From Syntrophomonadaceae bacterium (GTDB lineage Bacteria; Bacillota; Dethiobacteria; DTU022): a stretch of DNA of 47,166 nucleotides. Location of the stretch: positions 1 through 47,166 of the forward strand of contig PWFM01000050.1 in assembly GCA_003553895.1 (NCBI GenBank). Direction: 5' to 3'. Below, in pieces: positions 7,553 through 15,700 of this stretch (position 1 is the first letter of the stretch; the number at the start of each line of letters is the position of its first letter). A program made the position numbers and the translations under genes. The notes under the pieces were generated by a model. The model saw nothing but the letters and a program-made list of their open reading frames with translations, was not told the origin of the DNA and did no database searches.

Positions 7553-8197
7553 ATGCTTTTTCAAGATCGTCGCCAGGCGGGAGAAATTCTCGCTGAAAAA
7601 CTGGCCCATTACCGGGGGCGGCAACCTTTGATTTTAGCCGTCCCCCGCGGTGGGGTGATTGTTGCCGAGCCGGTCTGGCAAAGTTTGGGTGGGGAGCTTG
7701 ATCTAATCATTACCAGGAAAATCGGCGCTCCTGATCAGCCTGAGCTGGCCATCGGCGCAGTCAGTGGGGATGGGTTTACCACCCTTAACGAACAGTTGGT
7801 TTCCCGTCTCCGGGTGGATCAAGAATATATCGCCAGGAAAGCGGAAGAAGAATTGGCAGAGATCAGGCGGCGTTTGAACGATTACCGGGGTGACTCGCCT
7901 CTGCCGGAAGTTGAAGGCCGCCTGGTAATTCTCATTGATGACGGGGTAGCTACCGGTTATACTCTTCTGGCTGCTTTGCGCAGCTTGAAGGAGAAAAACC
8001 CACTCACCCTGGTTCTGGCCGTCCCGGTAGGGCCACCCGACACTTTTAGCATCCTGGGTCGAGAAGTGAATGAATTGGTTTACGTTGATGCTCCGAAAAA
8101 TTTTGCCGCTGTGGGCCAGTTTTACCGGGCCTTCAGCCAGGTTAACGATAACGAAGTGAAGGCCGTTCTGAGGAGAACCGGCCTGGTAGGAGGATAA
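7553..8197 (+). CDS. Predicted phosphoribosyltransferase (COG1926 type)
   Basis: The 214-residue product has a type I phosphoribosyltransferase fold. The PRPP-binding loop is VILIDDGVATGYT, about residues 121-133, and an N-terminal VPRGGV resembles the stand-alone 'predicted phosphoribosyltransferase' family rather than the purine or pyrimidine salvage enzymes. The base or acceptor is unknown. ATG 7553 is preferred over the in-frame GTG 30 bases upstream because GGGGAGG sits just before it. The gene ends 4 bases before fabZ and is probably co-transcribed with it. Confidence 0.8.
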   Translation: MLFQDRRQAGEILAEKLAHYRGRQPLILAVPRGGVIVAEPVWQSLGGELDLIITRKIGAPDQPELAIGAVSGDGFTTLNEQLVSRLRVDQEYIARKAEEELAEIRRRLNDYRGDSPLPEVEGRLVILIDDGVATGYTLLAALRSLKEKNPLTLVLAVPVGPPDTFSILGREVNELVYVDAPKNFAAVGQFYRAFSQVNDNEVKAVLRRTGLVGG

Positions 8198-8201
8198 AGT
8201 A

Positions 8202-8651
8202 ATGGCTGAAGAACGGCTCGATATAAAAAGGATCCTCTCCGTATTGCCCCACCGCTATCCTTTTTTGCTGGTTGATCGACTTACGGAGCTGGTCCCCGGA
8301 GAAAAAGCGGTGGGGATAAAAAATGTTACGATTAACGAACCATTTTTTCAGGGCCACTTTCCCGGTGAACCTGTCATGCCAGGAGTTTTGATCATTGAAG
8401 CCCTGGCTCAGGTTGGGGCGACGGCGGTCTTGAGCATGGAGGGCAATGAAGATAAACTGGCAGTATTTAGCGGTATAAAAGATTTTCGTTTCAAGCAGGT
8501 GGTCAAACCGGGCGATCAGCTTCAGTTGAGCGTTGTCATGACCGGCATGCGCCGCAATATTGGCAAAGGCGAGGTTGAAGCCAGGGTCGAAAGCAAGATC
8601 GTGGCTTCCGGCGAACTCTGGTTTGCTCTTGTGGATCGTGACCAGGCCTGA
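8202..8651 (+). CDS. fabZ: 3-hydroxyacyl-ACP dehydratase FabZ
   Basis: FabZ removes water from 3-hydroxyacyl-ACP to give trans-2-enoyl-ACP in cytoplasmic type II fatty acid synthesis. The 149-residue length is normal. The hot-dog fold signature NEPFFQGHFPGEPVMPGV carries the catalytic His53, and Glu67 in IIEALAQ is the partner residue. PHRYPFLLVDR near the N-terminus is also characteristic. The ATG follows GGAGGATAAAGTA, with the end of the upstream phosphoribosyltransferase gene 4 bases away. Other fatty-acid synthesis genes are not in this window, so fabZ is detached from a fab cluster. Confidence 0.93.
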   Translation: MAEERLDIKRILSVLPHRYPFLLVDRLTELVPGEKAVGIKNVTINEPFFQGHFPGEPVMPGVLIIEALAQVGATAVLSMEGNEDKLAVFSGIKDFRFKQVVKPGDQLQLSVVMTGMRRNIGKGEVEARVESKIVASGELWFALVDRDQA

Positions 8652-8803
8652 TAAGCGGGGATGGGCGGCGTCTATATTAATCGAAGCATTACCAGTTATG
8701 GCATTTTGCTGCCGGGGAAATACAGTCCTGTAAAATATGTTGTTATTTAAGGTTTTGTTACATGTGGATGAGTTTCGTTTTGCTGCCAAAAACCGGAAAA
8801 AAA

Positions 8804-8832
8804 TTGACTTATAGTCTTTGTTGTTGTATCAT
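8804..8832 (+). promoter_or_regulatory. Promoter of the metK leader
   Basis: TTGACT (8804-8809) and TATCAT (8827-8832) are separated by 17 bases. Initiation is expected near 8839, shortly before the SAM riboswitch aptamer. Confidence 0.75.
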
Positions 8833-8855
8833 AGTTTTATAATATAATATGATTT

Positions 8856-8995
8856 CTCTTATCCAGAGCGGAGGAGGGACAGCCCCGATGAATCCCGGCA
8901 ACCGGTTCGTATGATCACGGTGCCAATTGCTGCGGGGGCCTTCCCCCGGGAGATGAGAGGTGCCTGAAAGGCCTCTTAAATGAAGAGGTTTTTTT
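8856..8995 (+). promoter_or_regulatory. SAM-I (S-box) riboswitch upstream of metK
   Basis: The conserved S-box core is readable in order: CTCTTATCCAGAG (P1 5' strand and J1/2), GGAGGGAC, CCCGATGAATCCCGGCAACC, ACGGTGCCAATT, and GATGAGAG (8952-8959) closing P1. The expression platform follows: a terminator (8972-8995) whose left arm CCTCTT can instead pair with AGAGG (8956-8960) of the P1 3' strand, giving an antiterminator. SAM binding should stabilise P1 and so allow termination, repressing metK when SAM is plentiful. The aptamer spans about 8856-8959. Confidence 0.93.
8972..8995 (+). terminator. Riboswitch-controlled terminator
   Basis: CCTCTT (8972-8977) pairs with AAGAGG (8983-8988) around AAATG, followed by seven Ts (8989-8995). 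It is the OFF-state hairpin of the SAM riboswitch. Confidence 0.88.
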
Positions 8996-9037
8996 CATTT
9001 AGGGAACCGTTACAATAAGCTTGGAAAGGCGGTGTTT

Positions 9038-9160
9038 ACTGAAAGTCAGTTTACCTGTATACCATTGGTGAGTTATTTTCAAACCTAATACTAAGTCAGG
9101 CGCATTAATGGTATGCCGGCAAACTAAAAGTAACGGGTTGACCCGGCATGCGGTTCCGCA
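9038..9160 (+). other. Structured metK leader downstream of the riboswitch
   Basis: About 240 bases separate the riboswitch terminator from the metK start, with no gene in them. Several inverted repeats follow in order: ACTGA/TCAGT (9038-9042 with 9046-9050), ATACCATT/AATGGTAT (9059-9066 with 9107-9114), ATGCCGG/CCGGCAT (9113-9119 with 9143-9149) and GCGGTTCCGC (9150-9159). They could form consecutive stems or alternative pairings, since the second and third share bases 9113-9114. No known riboswitch class is recognised. Confidence 0.5.
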
Positions 9161-9239
9161 ATTTTAAATGAATCATGTCTGACATCTGCTTAAAATAGCT
9201 TAAATATAAGCAAGCTAAAATCATAAGGAGGAGAATTTA

Positions 9240-10433
9240 GTGCATCAGAATAATTATCTATTTTCATCAGAATCGGTAACGGAAGGCCATCCCGACAAGC
9301 TGGCCGACCAGATTTCCGATACCATTTTGGACGCAATCATGAAAGAGGACCCCATGGGACGTGTGGCCGCCGAAACGATGGTCACTACCGGGCTGGTCCT
9401 GGTCTGCGGTGAAATCACCACGGAGTGTTATGTAGATATTCCCCAGCTGGTAAGAGAAAAAGTCCTGGACATAGGTTACACAAGGGCGAAGTTTGGCTTT
9501 GACGGCGAAACCTGCGCCGTGCTCACCTCTATCGATGAGCAATCACCGGATATTGCCCAGGGTGTCGATGAAGCTTATGAAACCAGGAAAGAACAGCAAA
9601 AAGACGATTATGACCGCGTCGGCGCCGGAGATCAGGGGATCATGTTCGGCTATGCTTGTGAAGAAACCCCGGAATTGATGCCCATGCCGATTGCTTTGGC
9701 CCATAAAATGGCCCAGAGGCTTACTGATATCAGGAAGAAAGAAATTCTCGATTACCTCAGGCCTGATGGCAAAACCCAGGTAACAGTCGTATATGAAAAC
9801 GGAGAACCGGCCTTCCTGGACAATGTAGTTGTTTCCGCTCAGCACAGTGATGAAGTTTCCCTGGAACAGATTGAGAAAGATCTGATCGAGCTTGTTGTCC
9901 GTGAAATAGCTCCTGAAAAACTGATAAAACCGGAAACCCGGTTTTATATTAACCCCACCGGGCGCTTTGTTGTCGGTGGACCCCAGGGGGACGCCGGGTT
10001 GACCGGAAGGAAAACTATCGTTGACACTTACGGAGGGTACGCTGCCCACGGTGGAGGAGCATTTTCCGGTAAGGATCCGACGAAAGTTGATCGCTCGGCA
10101 TCTTATGCAGCGCGTTATGTGGCTAAGAACGTTGTGGCGGCAGGCCTGGCTTCCAGGTGCCAGCTTCAACTGGCTTATGCCATCGGAGTGGCCCACCCTG
10201 TTTCAATGATGATTGAAACATATGGAACGGAAAAGGTACCGGTTAAGCATATTGAAGAAATGATTAACAAACATTTCGATTTGCGTCCCGCTGCTATTAT
10301 AGACAACCTGCAGCTGCGGCGCCCGATTTACTGCAAGCTGGCGTCATACGGCCACTTTGGCCGTCCTGAACTGGATCTTACCTGGGAACGGTTGGATAAG
10401 GTCGAGCAACTTAAGGAAGCTTTGCCTACCTAA
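9240..10433 (+). CDS. metK: S-adenosylmethionine synthetase MetK
   Basis: MetK makes SAM from methionine and ATP with release of phosphate and pyrophosphate in the cytoplasm. The 397-residue length is standard. Signature motifs are present: SVTEGHPDKLADQISD with the active-site His, the ATP-binding GAGDQGIMFGYA, and the P-loop-like GGGAFSGKDPTKVDRS. The start is GTG 9240, after a strong GGAGGAG. Expression is probably controlled by the SAM riboswitch at 8856-8995, a feedback loop on its own product. The gene is a single transcription unit ended by a strong hairpin at 10529-10563. Confidence 0.96.
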   Translation: MHQNNYLFSSESVTEGHPDKLADQISDTILDAIMKEDPMGRVAAETMVTTGLVLVCGEITTECYVDIPQLVREKVLDIGYTRAKFGFDGETCAVLTSIDEQSPDIAQGVDEAYETRKEQQKDDYDRVGAGDQGIMFGYACEETPELMPMPIALAHKMAQRLTDIRKKEILDYLRPDGKTQVTVVYENGEPAFLDNVVVSAQHSDEVSLEQIEKDLIELVVREIAPEKLIKPETRFYINPTGRFVVGGPQGDAGLTGRKTIVDTYGGYAAHGGGAFSGKDPTKVDRSASYAARYVAKNVVAAGLASRCQLQLAYAIGVAHPVSMMIETYGTEKVPVKHIEEMINKHFDLRPAAIIDNLQLRRPIYCKLASYGHFGRPELDLTWERLDKVEQLKEALPT

Positions 10434-10528
10434 AGGCTTGAGCTTGAGCCTTTAATTTGATAAAGTTAGATAGATAGTAAATTCCCGTCTCGGTTCGACA
10501 AGTAACAATAATGGTTGGTTTTCTCACC

Positions 10529-10563
10529 CTGCCCTCTTCCCTTTCAGGGGAGAGGGCAGTTTT
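10529..10563 (+). terminator. Strong terminator after metK
   Basis: A 13-bp stem (10529-10541 with 10547-10559, one G-T pair) closes the loop TTTCA and is followed by TTTT. A smaller 7-bp hairpin (10432-10438 with 10447-10453) overlaps the metK stop codon and may assist. Confidence 0.85.
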
Positions 10564-10570
10564 GGAATGT

Positions 10571-10597
10571 GCCCGGTGCGGGCTTACTTGCAAGTAA
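10571..10597. other. Adjacent palindromes upstream of recD2
   Basis: GCCCG/CGGGC (10571-10575 with 10579-10583) is followed at once by a perfect 14-base palindrome, TTACTTGCAAGTAA (10584-10597). The second looks like a possible operator for a dimeric regulator, but no regulator is indicated. It lies about 80 bases before the recD2 start. Confidence 0.4.
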
Positions 10598-10678
10598 AAA
10601 TCCGCCCCGGGTTTGACAGTGGGGATAACTCGCCGAAGGCCAGGGTGTCTGATTTATATTATATTGACTGGACCGAAT

Positions 10679-12889
10679 ATGCAGGAGGGCATTCCGCTGG
10701 AAAGAATTGAAGGAACCCTGGAAAAGATCAGGTTTTACAGTGAGGAAAGCTCCTACCTGGTAGGTGTTTTACGCTGCCGTGACAACAATACCATTACTAT
10801 AGTAGGTAATTTCCCACCTATGCAGGAAGGAGAGACACTGGCAATAAAAGGCCAGTGGCAGGTCCATCCCCGTTACGGTCGCCAGCTGGCGGTCGAAGAT
10901 TGGGAACGGCTTTTGCCGGCCACTGAAGAAGGGCTTAAGCGTTACCTCTCATCGGGCTTGATAAAAGGCATTGGTCCGGTTACTGCTGATAAAATAGTGG
11001 ATCATTTCGGCCTGGATACCCTGGAAATTATGGAGCATGATCCTGATCGGTTGCAGGAAGTTGAGGGCATCGGGTTCAGGAAGGCTGCAGATATTTTAAA
11101 AAGTTACCGGCAGTACCAGGATGTCCAAAATGTCCTGGTGTTTTTGCAGGGTTACGGCATCGGAGTTAGCCAGGCGATGCGCCTTTACCGCCGCTATGGT
11201 TCCAATACAATTGAACAGGTTCGCGAAAACCCCTACCGCATGGCCGAAGACGTATTCGGGATCGGTTTTAAAACGGCCGATAAAATCGCCCTTAAACTGG
11301 GCTTGCCCGAGGACGCTCCTGAAAGGATCCGGGCTTCTATATCTTATACCCTGAGCCGGGCCGCTGAGCAGGGCCACGTTTATTTACCTCGGGAAACTCT
11401 GTTTGAGCAAATTAATGGACTGCTTGGCGGAGCTGAACAAAACCTAAACGATGCCTACCTCGATCAAGAGCTTCGGGAAATGGTGAAACATAAAAAGCTT
11501 TATTGTGAACAGATCGGGGATATTGAAGCTGTTTATTATGCTCCCTTCTATCAGGCTGAAAAAAATTCAGCTCGCCTGCTACTTCATTTAAGCAGAATGG
11601 CCAAATCGTATTCACCTCTGGAAACGAGCCAGGCCCTTGGAGCTGTTAAACACGACAACCCTCATTTAACCGAAGAACAACTGCAGGTGCTGGATGAAGC
11701 CATGCATAATGGAGTTCTTGTTGTTACCGGCGGCCCCGGCACCGGGAAAACGACTACGATCAAAGCGCTGCTTTCCACCTTCAGGCTTTTAAGGCAGAAA
11801 GTACTCCTGGCTGCCCCAACAGGTCGGGCGGCAAAAAGGGTGACCGAAGCCACCGGACAGGAAGCCTCTACCATACATCGTTTGCTGGAGTACAACTTCA
11901 CGGAAGGAGAGGGATTTAATTTTAAACGCAACGAGGATAACCCGGTAGATGCCGGGGTGGTAATCGTTGACGAGGCTTCCATGGTTGACTTGCTCCTGAT
12001 GTACAACCTGCTGAAAGCCTTACCTGCAGGCTGCCGCCTGGTTATGGTTGGCGATGTGGATCAGCTGCCGGCGGTTGGAGCGGGCAATGTTCTAAGAGAT
12101 CTGATCTTCTCCGGGGAAATTCAGTGCTTCCGTCTCGGCTATATTTTTCGTCAGGCCCGGGAAAGCATGATCGTTGTTAACGCGCACCGGGTTAACCAGG
12201 GCGAGATGCCTTACCTGAATGTAAAAAAGAAAGATTTCTTTTTCATGCATGAAGAAGACCCGGAGCAGGCTGCAGAGCTGGTGGTTCAGCTTTGCCGTGA
12301 AAGGTTGCCCAACTATGGTCCCTACGACCCCCTCCTCGATTTGCAGGTCCTCACACCGATGCGTAAAACGGCAGCGGGAGTGGATCGGCTCAATGTTATG
12401 CTGCAGCAGGCCTTGAACCCACCGGCTATAGATCTGATTGAAACAATGTCTCGAGGCAATATATTCCGCCTTGGCGACAAAGTCATGCAGGTTCGTAACA
12501 ATTACCAGAAAGAAGTTTTTAACGGCGATATTGGACTGGTAACAGCCATTGACAAGGAAGCTTCCGAAATGGTGGTCACCTTTCGGGATGTGATCATGGA
12601 CAGACCTGTGGTTTATGATTTTACGGAGCTTGATGAGCTGGTCCTTTCTTACGCTGTTTCGGTTCATAAAAGCCAGGGCAGTGAATACCCGGTTATCGTC
12701 ATGCCTGTCCTGACCCAGCATTATATGCTTTTGCAGCGGAACCTGCTTTATACCGGGATAACCAGGGCTAAAAAATTGGCCGTGCTGGTCGGCAGCAAGA
12801 AAGCACTGGCCATTGCAGTCCGTAATACTCGGGCGGAAGATCGGTATACTTTTCTGGATGGCCGCCTGAAAATGGGGGAAGCTGATTGA
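10679..12889 (+). CDS. recD2: RecD2-type SF1B DNA helicase
   Basis: RecD2 is a 5'-3' helicase that works without RecBC in bacteria such as Bacillus and Deinococcus, in repair and replication-fork maintenance. The product has an N-terminal OB-like segment (RIEGTLEKIRFYSEES), helix-hairpin-helix repeats (for example GIGPVTADKIVDHFGL and GIGFRKAADIL), then motor motifs: Walker A GGPGTGKTTTIKAL, motif II VIVDEASMVD, GDVDQLPAVGAG, and the late motif SYAVSVHKSQGSEYP. ATG 10679 is chosen (736 residues); an open frame extends 22 codons further upstream without a good start signal. Its stop overlaps the comFC start by one base (TGATG). Confidence 0.9.
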   Translation: MQEGIPLERIEGTLEKIRFYSEESSYLVGVLRCRDNNTITIVGNFPPMQEGETLAIKGQWQVHPRYGRQLAVEDWERLLPATEEGLKRYLSSGLIKGIGPVTADKIVDHFGLDTLEIMEHDPDRLQEVEGIGFRKAADILKSYRQYQDVQNVLVFLQGYGIGVSQAMRLYRRYGSNTIEQVRENPYRMAEDVFGIGFKTADKIALKLGLPEDAPERIRASISYTLSRAAEQGHVYLPRETLFEQINGLLGGAEQNLNDAYLDQELREMVKHKKLYCEQIGDIEAVYYAPFYQAEKNSARLLLHLSRMAKSYSPLETSQALGAVKHDNPHLTEEQLQVLDEAMHNGVLVVTGGPGTGKTTTIKALLSTFRLLRQKVLLAAPTGRAAKRVTEATGQEASTIHRLLEYNFTEGEGFNFKRNEDNPVDAGVVIVDEASMVDLLLMYNLLKALPAGCRLVMVGDVDQLPAVGAGNVLRDLIFSGEIQCFRLGYIFRQARESMIVVNAHRVNQGEMPYLNVKKKDFFFMHEEDPEQAAELVVQLCRERLPNYGPYDPLLDLQVLTPMRKTAAGVDRLNVMLQQALNPPAIDLIETMSRGNIFRLGDKVMQVRNNYQKEVFNGDIGLVTAIDKEASEMVVTFRDVIMDRPVVYDFTELDELVLSYAVSVHKSQGSEYPVIVMPVLTQHYMLLQRNLLYTGITRAKKLAVLVGSKKALAIAVRNTRAEDRYTFLDGRLKMGEAD

Positions 12890-13659
12890 TGCCCGGCCCG
12901 GAAGTGGTTCCGGTAAATCAGGGCTGGTTTGAGCTTATGCTCAGCTACCTGTTTCCCCGACGCTGCCTGTTTTGTGCAGAAGTTTTGCCCGTATTAAGCG
13001 GTCAACCCCTTTGCCCTTCCTGCGTGCGTTACTATAAACCCGGCGGCAGGATCTGTCCCTTTTGCGAAGGCTTTTTCCGTGTGGAGAAACCCTGTTCTTG
13101 CCGGACAGAGGATACCTTCCTGCAGGGTTTGTTCGTCATTGCTCTTTACGATTCACGCTGGCGGCGCCTGGTCCACGATCTTAAGTATAGAAAGCGCAAG
13201 GCGGCGCTCCGTCCCCTGGGAGCCTGGTTGGCCTCTGAAATTAGCCGTGCCGGATATTGCCGGCCCGATTTGGTCGTGCCCGTGCCCCTTCATTCTGTTC
13301 GAGAAAAAGAAAGAGGCTACAACCAGGCCGCTTTGCTGGCCCGGCACACTGCCCGGGTTCTCAATATTCCTTACCGCAGCATCCTGGTTAAAGAAAAGCA
13401 GACTCTGTCCCAAACTTCAATTTCGCGTCTCGAGCGGCAGGAAAATGTTCGCGGTGCTTTCAGGTGTTTGCCGGGCGACTGTAAGGAGGCGACCGTCCTG
13501 TTGGTCGATGATGTCTATTCGACAGGGTCGACAATGAAAGAAGCGGCCTCGGTGCTGAGCTTGCAGGGGGCCCGGGTTTTCGGGGCGGCGCTTGCTTACA
13601 ATCCCAACTACAGGGCTCTGCAGGGTTCCGGGTTTTACGCCGGCCTTGATAAATGGTAA
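12889..13659 (+). CDS. comFC: ComFC-like amidophosphoribosyltransferase-fold protein
   Basis: The 256-residue product has an N-terminal zinc-ribbon region (CLFCAEV, CPSC, CPFC, then CSC) and a C-terminal phosphoribosyltransferase domain with VLLVDDVYSTGSTM. This is the ComF/ComFC layout. In transformable bacteria ComFC takes part in handling incoming single-stranded DNA. The usual partner ComFA is not adjacent; instead the gene is coupled to recD2 through a TGATG overlap. The conserved VPVPLH and RGYNQA motifs of the family are present. Whether the organism is transformable cannot be judged here. Confidence 0.88.
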   Translation: MPGPEVVPVNQGWFELMLSYLFPRRCLFCAEVLPVLSGQPLCPSCVRYYKPGGRICPFCEGFFRVEKPCSCRTEDTFLQGLFVIALYDSRWRRLVHDLKYRKRKAALRPLGAWLASEISRAGYCRPDLVVPVPLHSVREKERGYNQAALLARHTARVLNIPYRSILVKEKQTLSQTSISRLERQENVRGAFRCLPGDCKEATVLLVDDVYSTGSTMKEAASVLSLQGARVFGAALAYNPNYRALQGSGFYAGLDKW

Positions 13660-13683
13660 AAAAGTACCGCAATTTTTCACAGC

Positions 13684-13710
13684 AGGATTTTTTGCTGGAC
13701 TGGGGAATAG
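13684..13710 (+). promoter_or_regulatory. Candidate sigma-H-type promoter of hpf
   Basis: AGGATTT (13684-13690) is followed after 11 bases by GGGGAAT (13702-13708). This fits the sigma-H pattern (RNAGGAWWW, 11-12 bases, RNNGAAT). In Bacillus subtilis the hpf homologue yvyD is under sigma-H and sigma-B control, which makes the match more credible. A vegetative promoter in the AT-rich stretch just downstream is also possible. Confidence 0.5.
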
Positions 13711-13757
13711 TTAATGTAGTAATATAAGTACCTATATTAAACAGGAGGTTGATCGCA

Positions 13758-14297
13758 ATGAAAATAAATGTCCGCGGGAAAAACATCGATGCCACACCTT
13801 CGCTTGTCGATTATGCCCACAAAAAACTGGGCAAACTGGACAAGCATTTTGATGAAAATGCCGATGTCCAGGTAGTTATGAGCGTTATTCGCGAAGAACA
13901 TATTGTAGAAGTAACCGTCAACCTGAACGGCATGATTCTGCGCGGGGAAGAATCAACCGGTGATATGTACGCCTCTATAGATCAGGTTGTCGATAAACTG
14001 GAACGCCAGGTCAAAAAATATAAAACCCGCATGCACAAACAGATGCGGCAAAAAGGTGTCCGCAACATGAACGAAAAACACGCGGCAATTGAGGCAGAAG
14101 AAGCCGAAGAAGAGGATAAACCCCGGGTGGTCAGGACCAAGCGGTTTCCGCTTAAGCCGATGACTGTTGAAGAAGCAATCCTGCAGATGGATCTTTTAGG
14201 CCATAATTTCTTTGTTTTTGCCAATGCTGAGACTGAAGCCATTAATGTCATCTACCGCCGCAAAGATGGCAACTACGGGTTGATAGAACCAGAGTAA
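13758..14297 (+). CDS. hpf: Long-form ribosome hibernation promoting factor HPF
   Basis: Long HPF joins two 70S ribosomes into an inactive 100S dimer in stationary phase or stress. The 179-residue protein has an N-terminal S30AE/RaiA domain (about residues 1-95: MKINVRGKNI..., then VEVTVNLNG), an acidic linker (about 110-122, EAEEAEEED) and the C-terminal dimerisation domain (about 125-178, RFPLKPMTVEEAI...LGHNFFVF). ATG 13758 is chosen, 10 bases after AGGAGG; a TTG three codons upstream lies too close to that site. Location before secA is conserved in Firmicutes. Confidence 0.93.
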   Translation: MKINVRGKNIDATPSLVDYAHKKLGKLDKHFDENADVQVVMSVIREEHIVEVTVNLNGMILRGEESTGDMYASIDQVVDKLERQVKKYKTRMHKQMRQKGVRNMNEKHAAIEAEEAEEEDKPRVVRTKRFPLKPMTVEEAILQMDLLGHNFFVFANAETEAINVIYRRKDGNYGLIEPE

Positions 14298-14358
14298 GGC
14301 CCGGTTCAAGCGGGGCACGGGTTCGCCAGTCCTTCTGCTACAGGAAAAGGAACGGACA

Positions 14359-15474
14359 ATGGACAAGAAAGTAAGCGCTTTAATATTTGAAGGTTCTCGG
14401 CCGAAAAGTCCGGTCGAAGAAATGGTGGTCCGGGTTCGCCAGGCGGCACTGCTTGACAACCTGGAGAAAATGAAACAAGTTCCCCTGCTGGAGGGGATTT
14501 ACTTGCATACCAACCGGCCGGATCTGGCCGGGCCTGCTGCAGAACTGGGAGCAAAAGTTTTGCTTAATGACATTCCTGCCGATCAATTTCACTATGGGCG
14601 GGAGTTGCAGGGCGCCGTTAAGCACCACGGACTGGATAGGGTTTTTTGTCTGAACGGGGCAGGGTGTCCCCTGATAACAATAGAAGAGTTGGACATGATC
14701 TGCCGTAAACTGCTCAGCCGTGAGCACTTTGTTTATACCAACAACACCCAGTCGGTGGATATGATTGCTTTTACTGTACCTGATCAAATTGGCCGTGTTC
14801 AACTGCCGGCTACCGATAACAGCCTGGCCATGACCCTGCGTGATGAACTGGGACTGGAAATGGAGCTGATGCCCCATTCACTCGGCCTGCTCTTCGACAT
14901 TGATACGCCTTCTGATCTCCTGGTTCTGGGTGAAGGTCCTTTTGCCGGCCCTCGAACCAGGGAAGTCCTGGGCAGCTTGGGCCTGGATGGCGGTAAGCTG
15001 GCGGCGGTCAAAGAAGTGCTCAAGGATGAATATGAAGATGTGGCTTTAATTGGACGGGTAGGGGCGCCGGTTATTGAGCGCCTCAATGCTCTTCTCAAGC
15101 TTCGCCTCCGTGTTTTTTCCGAAGAAAGAGGCATGAAATCGCTGGGGCGGATCGAAGCCGGAACAGTAATATCTCTGCTCGGCCTTCTTATTGACCATGC
15201 CGGTTTGGAGCAGTTCTTCCATTACCTTTCCCGTGTAGCCCGTTGCGCGTTTATCGACAGCCGGGTCTTGATGTACCATTATAATTATAATTTCTCCGAC
15301 CGGGAACGCTTTTTGTCCGATCTCGGCCTGTGGCGGGAAATAGAAGATCCCTGGTTAAGCGAATTTACCAGGTTAGCCGAAGAATGCCCCATTCCGATTA
15401 TTCTGGGAGGCCATTCCCTGGTCTCCGGCAGCCTCTGGGCCCTCACTTGCGAACTGGCTCCCGGCGCTGATTAG
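14359..15474 (+). CDS. Uncharacterised protein with MobA-like NTP-transferase N-terminus
   Basis: I do not recognise a named function for this 371-residue protein. Residues 1 to about 195 look like a nucleotidyltransferase GT-A fold: a repeated Rossmann-like pattern, LNGAGCPLITIEEL in the place of the D-x-P-L/I metal region, and LLFDIDTPSDLLVLG near the domain end. The usual N-terminal GGxSxRxG signature is replaced by FEGSRPKSPVE, so nucleotide binding may be altered or lost. The C-terminal half (about 210-371) contains DSRVLMYHYNYNFSDRERF and ILGGHSLVSGSLWAL, which I cannot assign. It lies between hpf and secA, 61 bases after hpf. No signal peptide or membrane segment is obvious. Confidence 0.65.
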   Translation: MDKKVSALIFEGSRPKSPVEEMVVRVRQAALLDNLEKMKQVPLLEGIYLHTNRPDLAGPAAELGAKVLLNDIPADQFHYGRELQGAVKHHGLDRVFCLNGAGCPLITIEELDMICRKLLSREHFVYTNNTQSVDMIAFTVPDQIGRVQLPATDNSLAMTLRDELGLEMELMPHSLGLLFDIDTPSDLLVLGEGPFAGPRTREVLGSLGLDGGKLAAVKEVLKDEYEDVALIGRVGAPVIERLNALLKLRLRVFSEERGMKSLGRIEAGTVISLLGLLIDHAGLEQFFHYLSRVARCAFIDSRVLMYHYNYNFSDRERFLSDLGLWREIEDPWLSEFTRLAEECPIPIILGGHSLVSGSLWALTCELAPGAD

Positions 15475-15512
15475 TTACAAAGATGTTTATCAGCCTGAGA
15501 ACCTGCCCAATC

Positions 15513-15542
15513 TTGTTCTGTTGGTTCTAACTGTGTTAAAAT
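15513..15542 (+). promoter_or_regulatory. Candidate secA promoter
   Basis: TTGTTC (15513-15518) and TAAAAT (15537-15542) are separated by 18 bases, about 160 bases upstream of secA. The leader between them and secA holds a GCGGG/CCCGC hairpin (15550-15554 with 15567-15571). Confidence 0.55.
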
Positions 15543-15700
15543 TAGAGGCGCGGGATTGTGCATTGCCCCGCAAGAAATATAGCTGGCAAATCGGGGCCGG
15601 AAGGATAGTTGGTCCTATAAATAGAGGTGTAAAATCGGCTGGCAGGAATTTTTTTTGTCTTTTATGCGTAAAGAGAATACACAGCTAAAGGAGCTTTGAA

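Noticed and set aside
10613..10641. TTGACA at 10613-10618 as a recD2 promoter
   Set aside because: No acceptable -10 box lies 16-18 bases downstream (the region is GC-rich).
15490..15520. CTGAGA followed by ACC upstream of secA, resembling part of a TPP riboswitch
   Set aside because: The remaining conserved THI-box elements and spacing are absent, and the gene is not thiamine-related.
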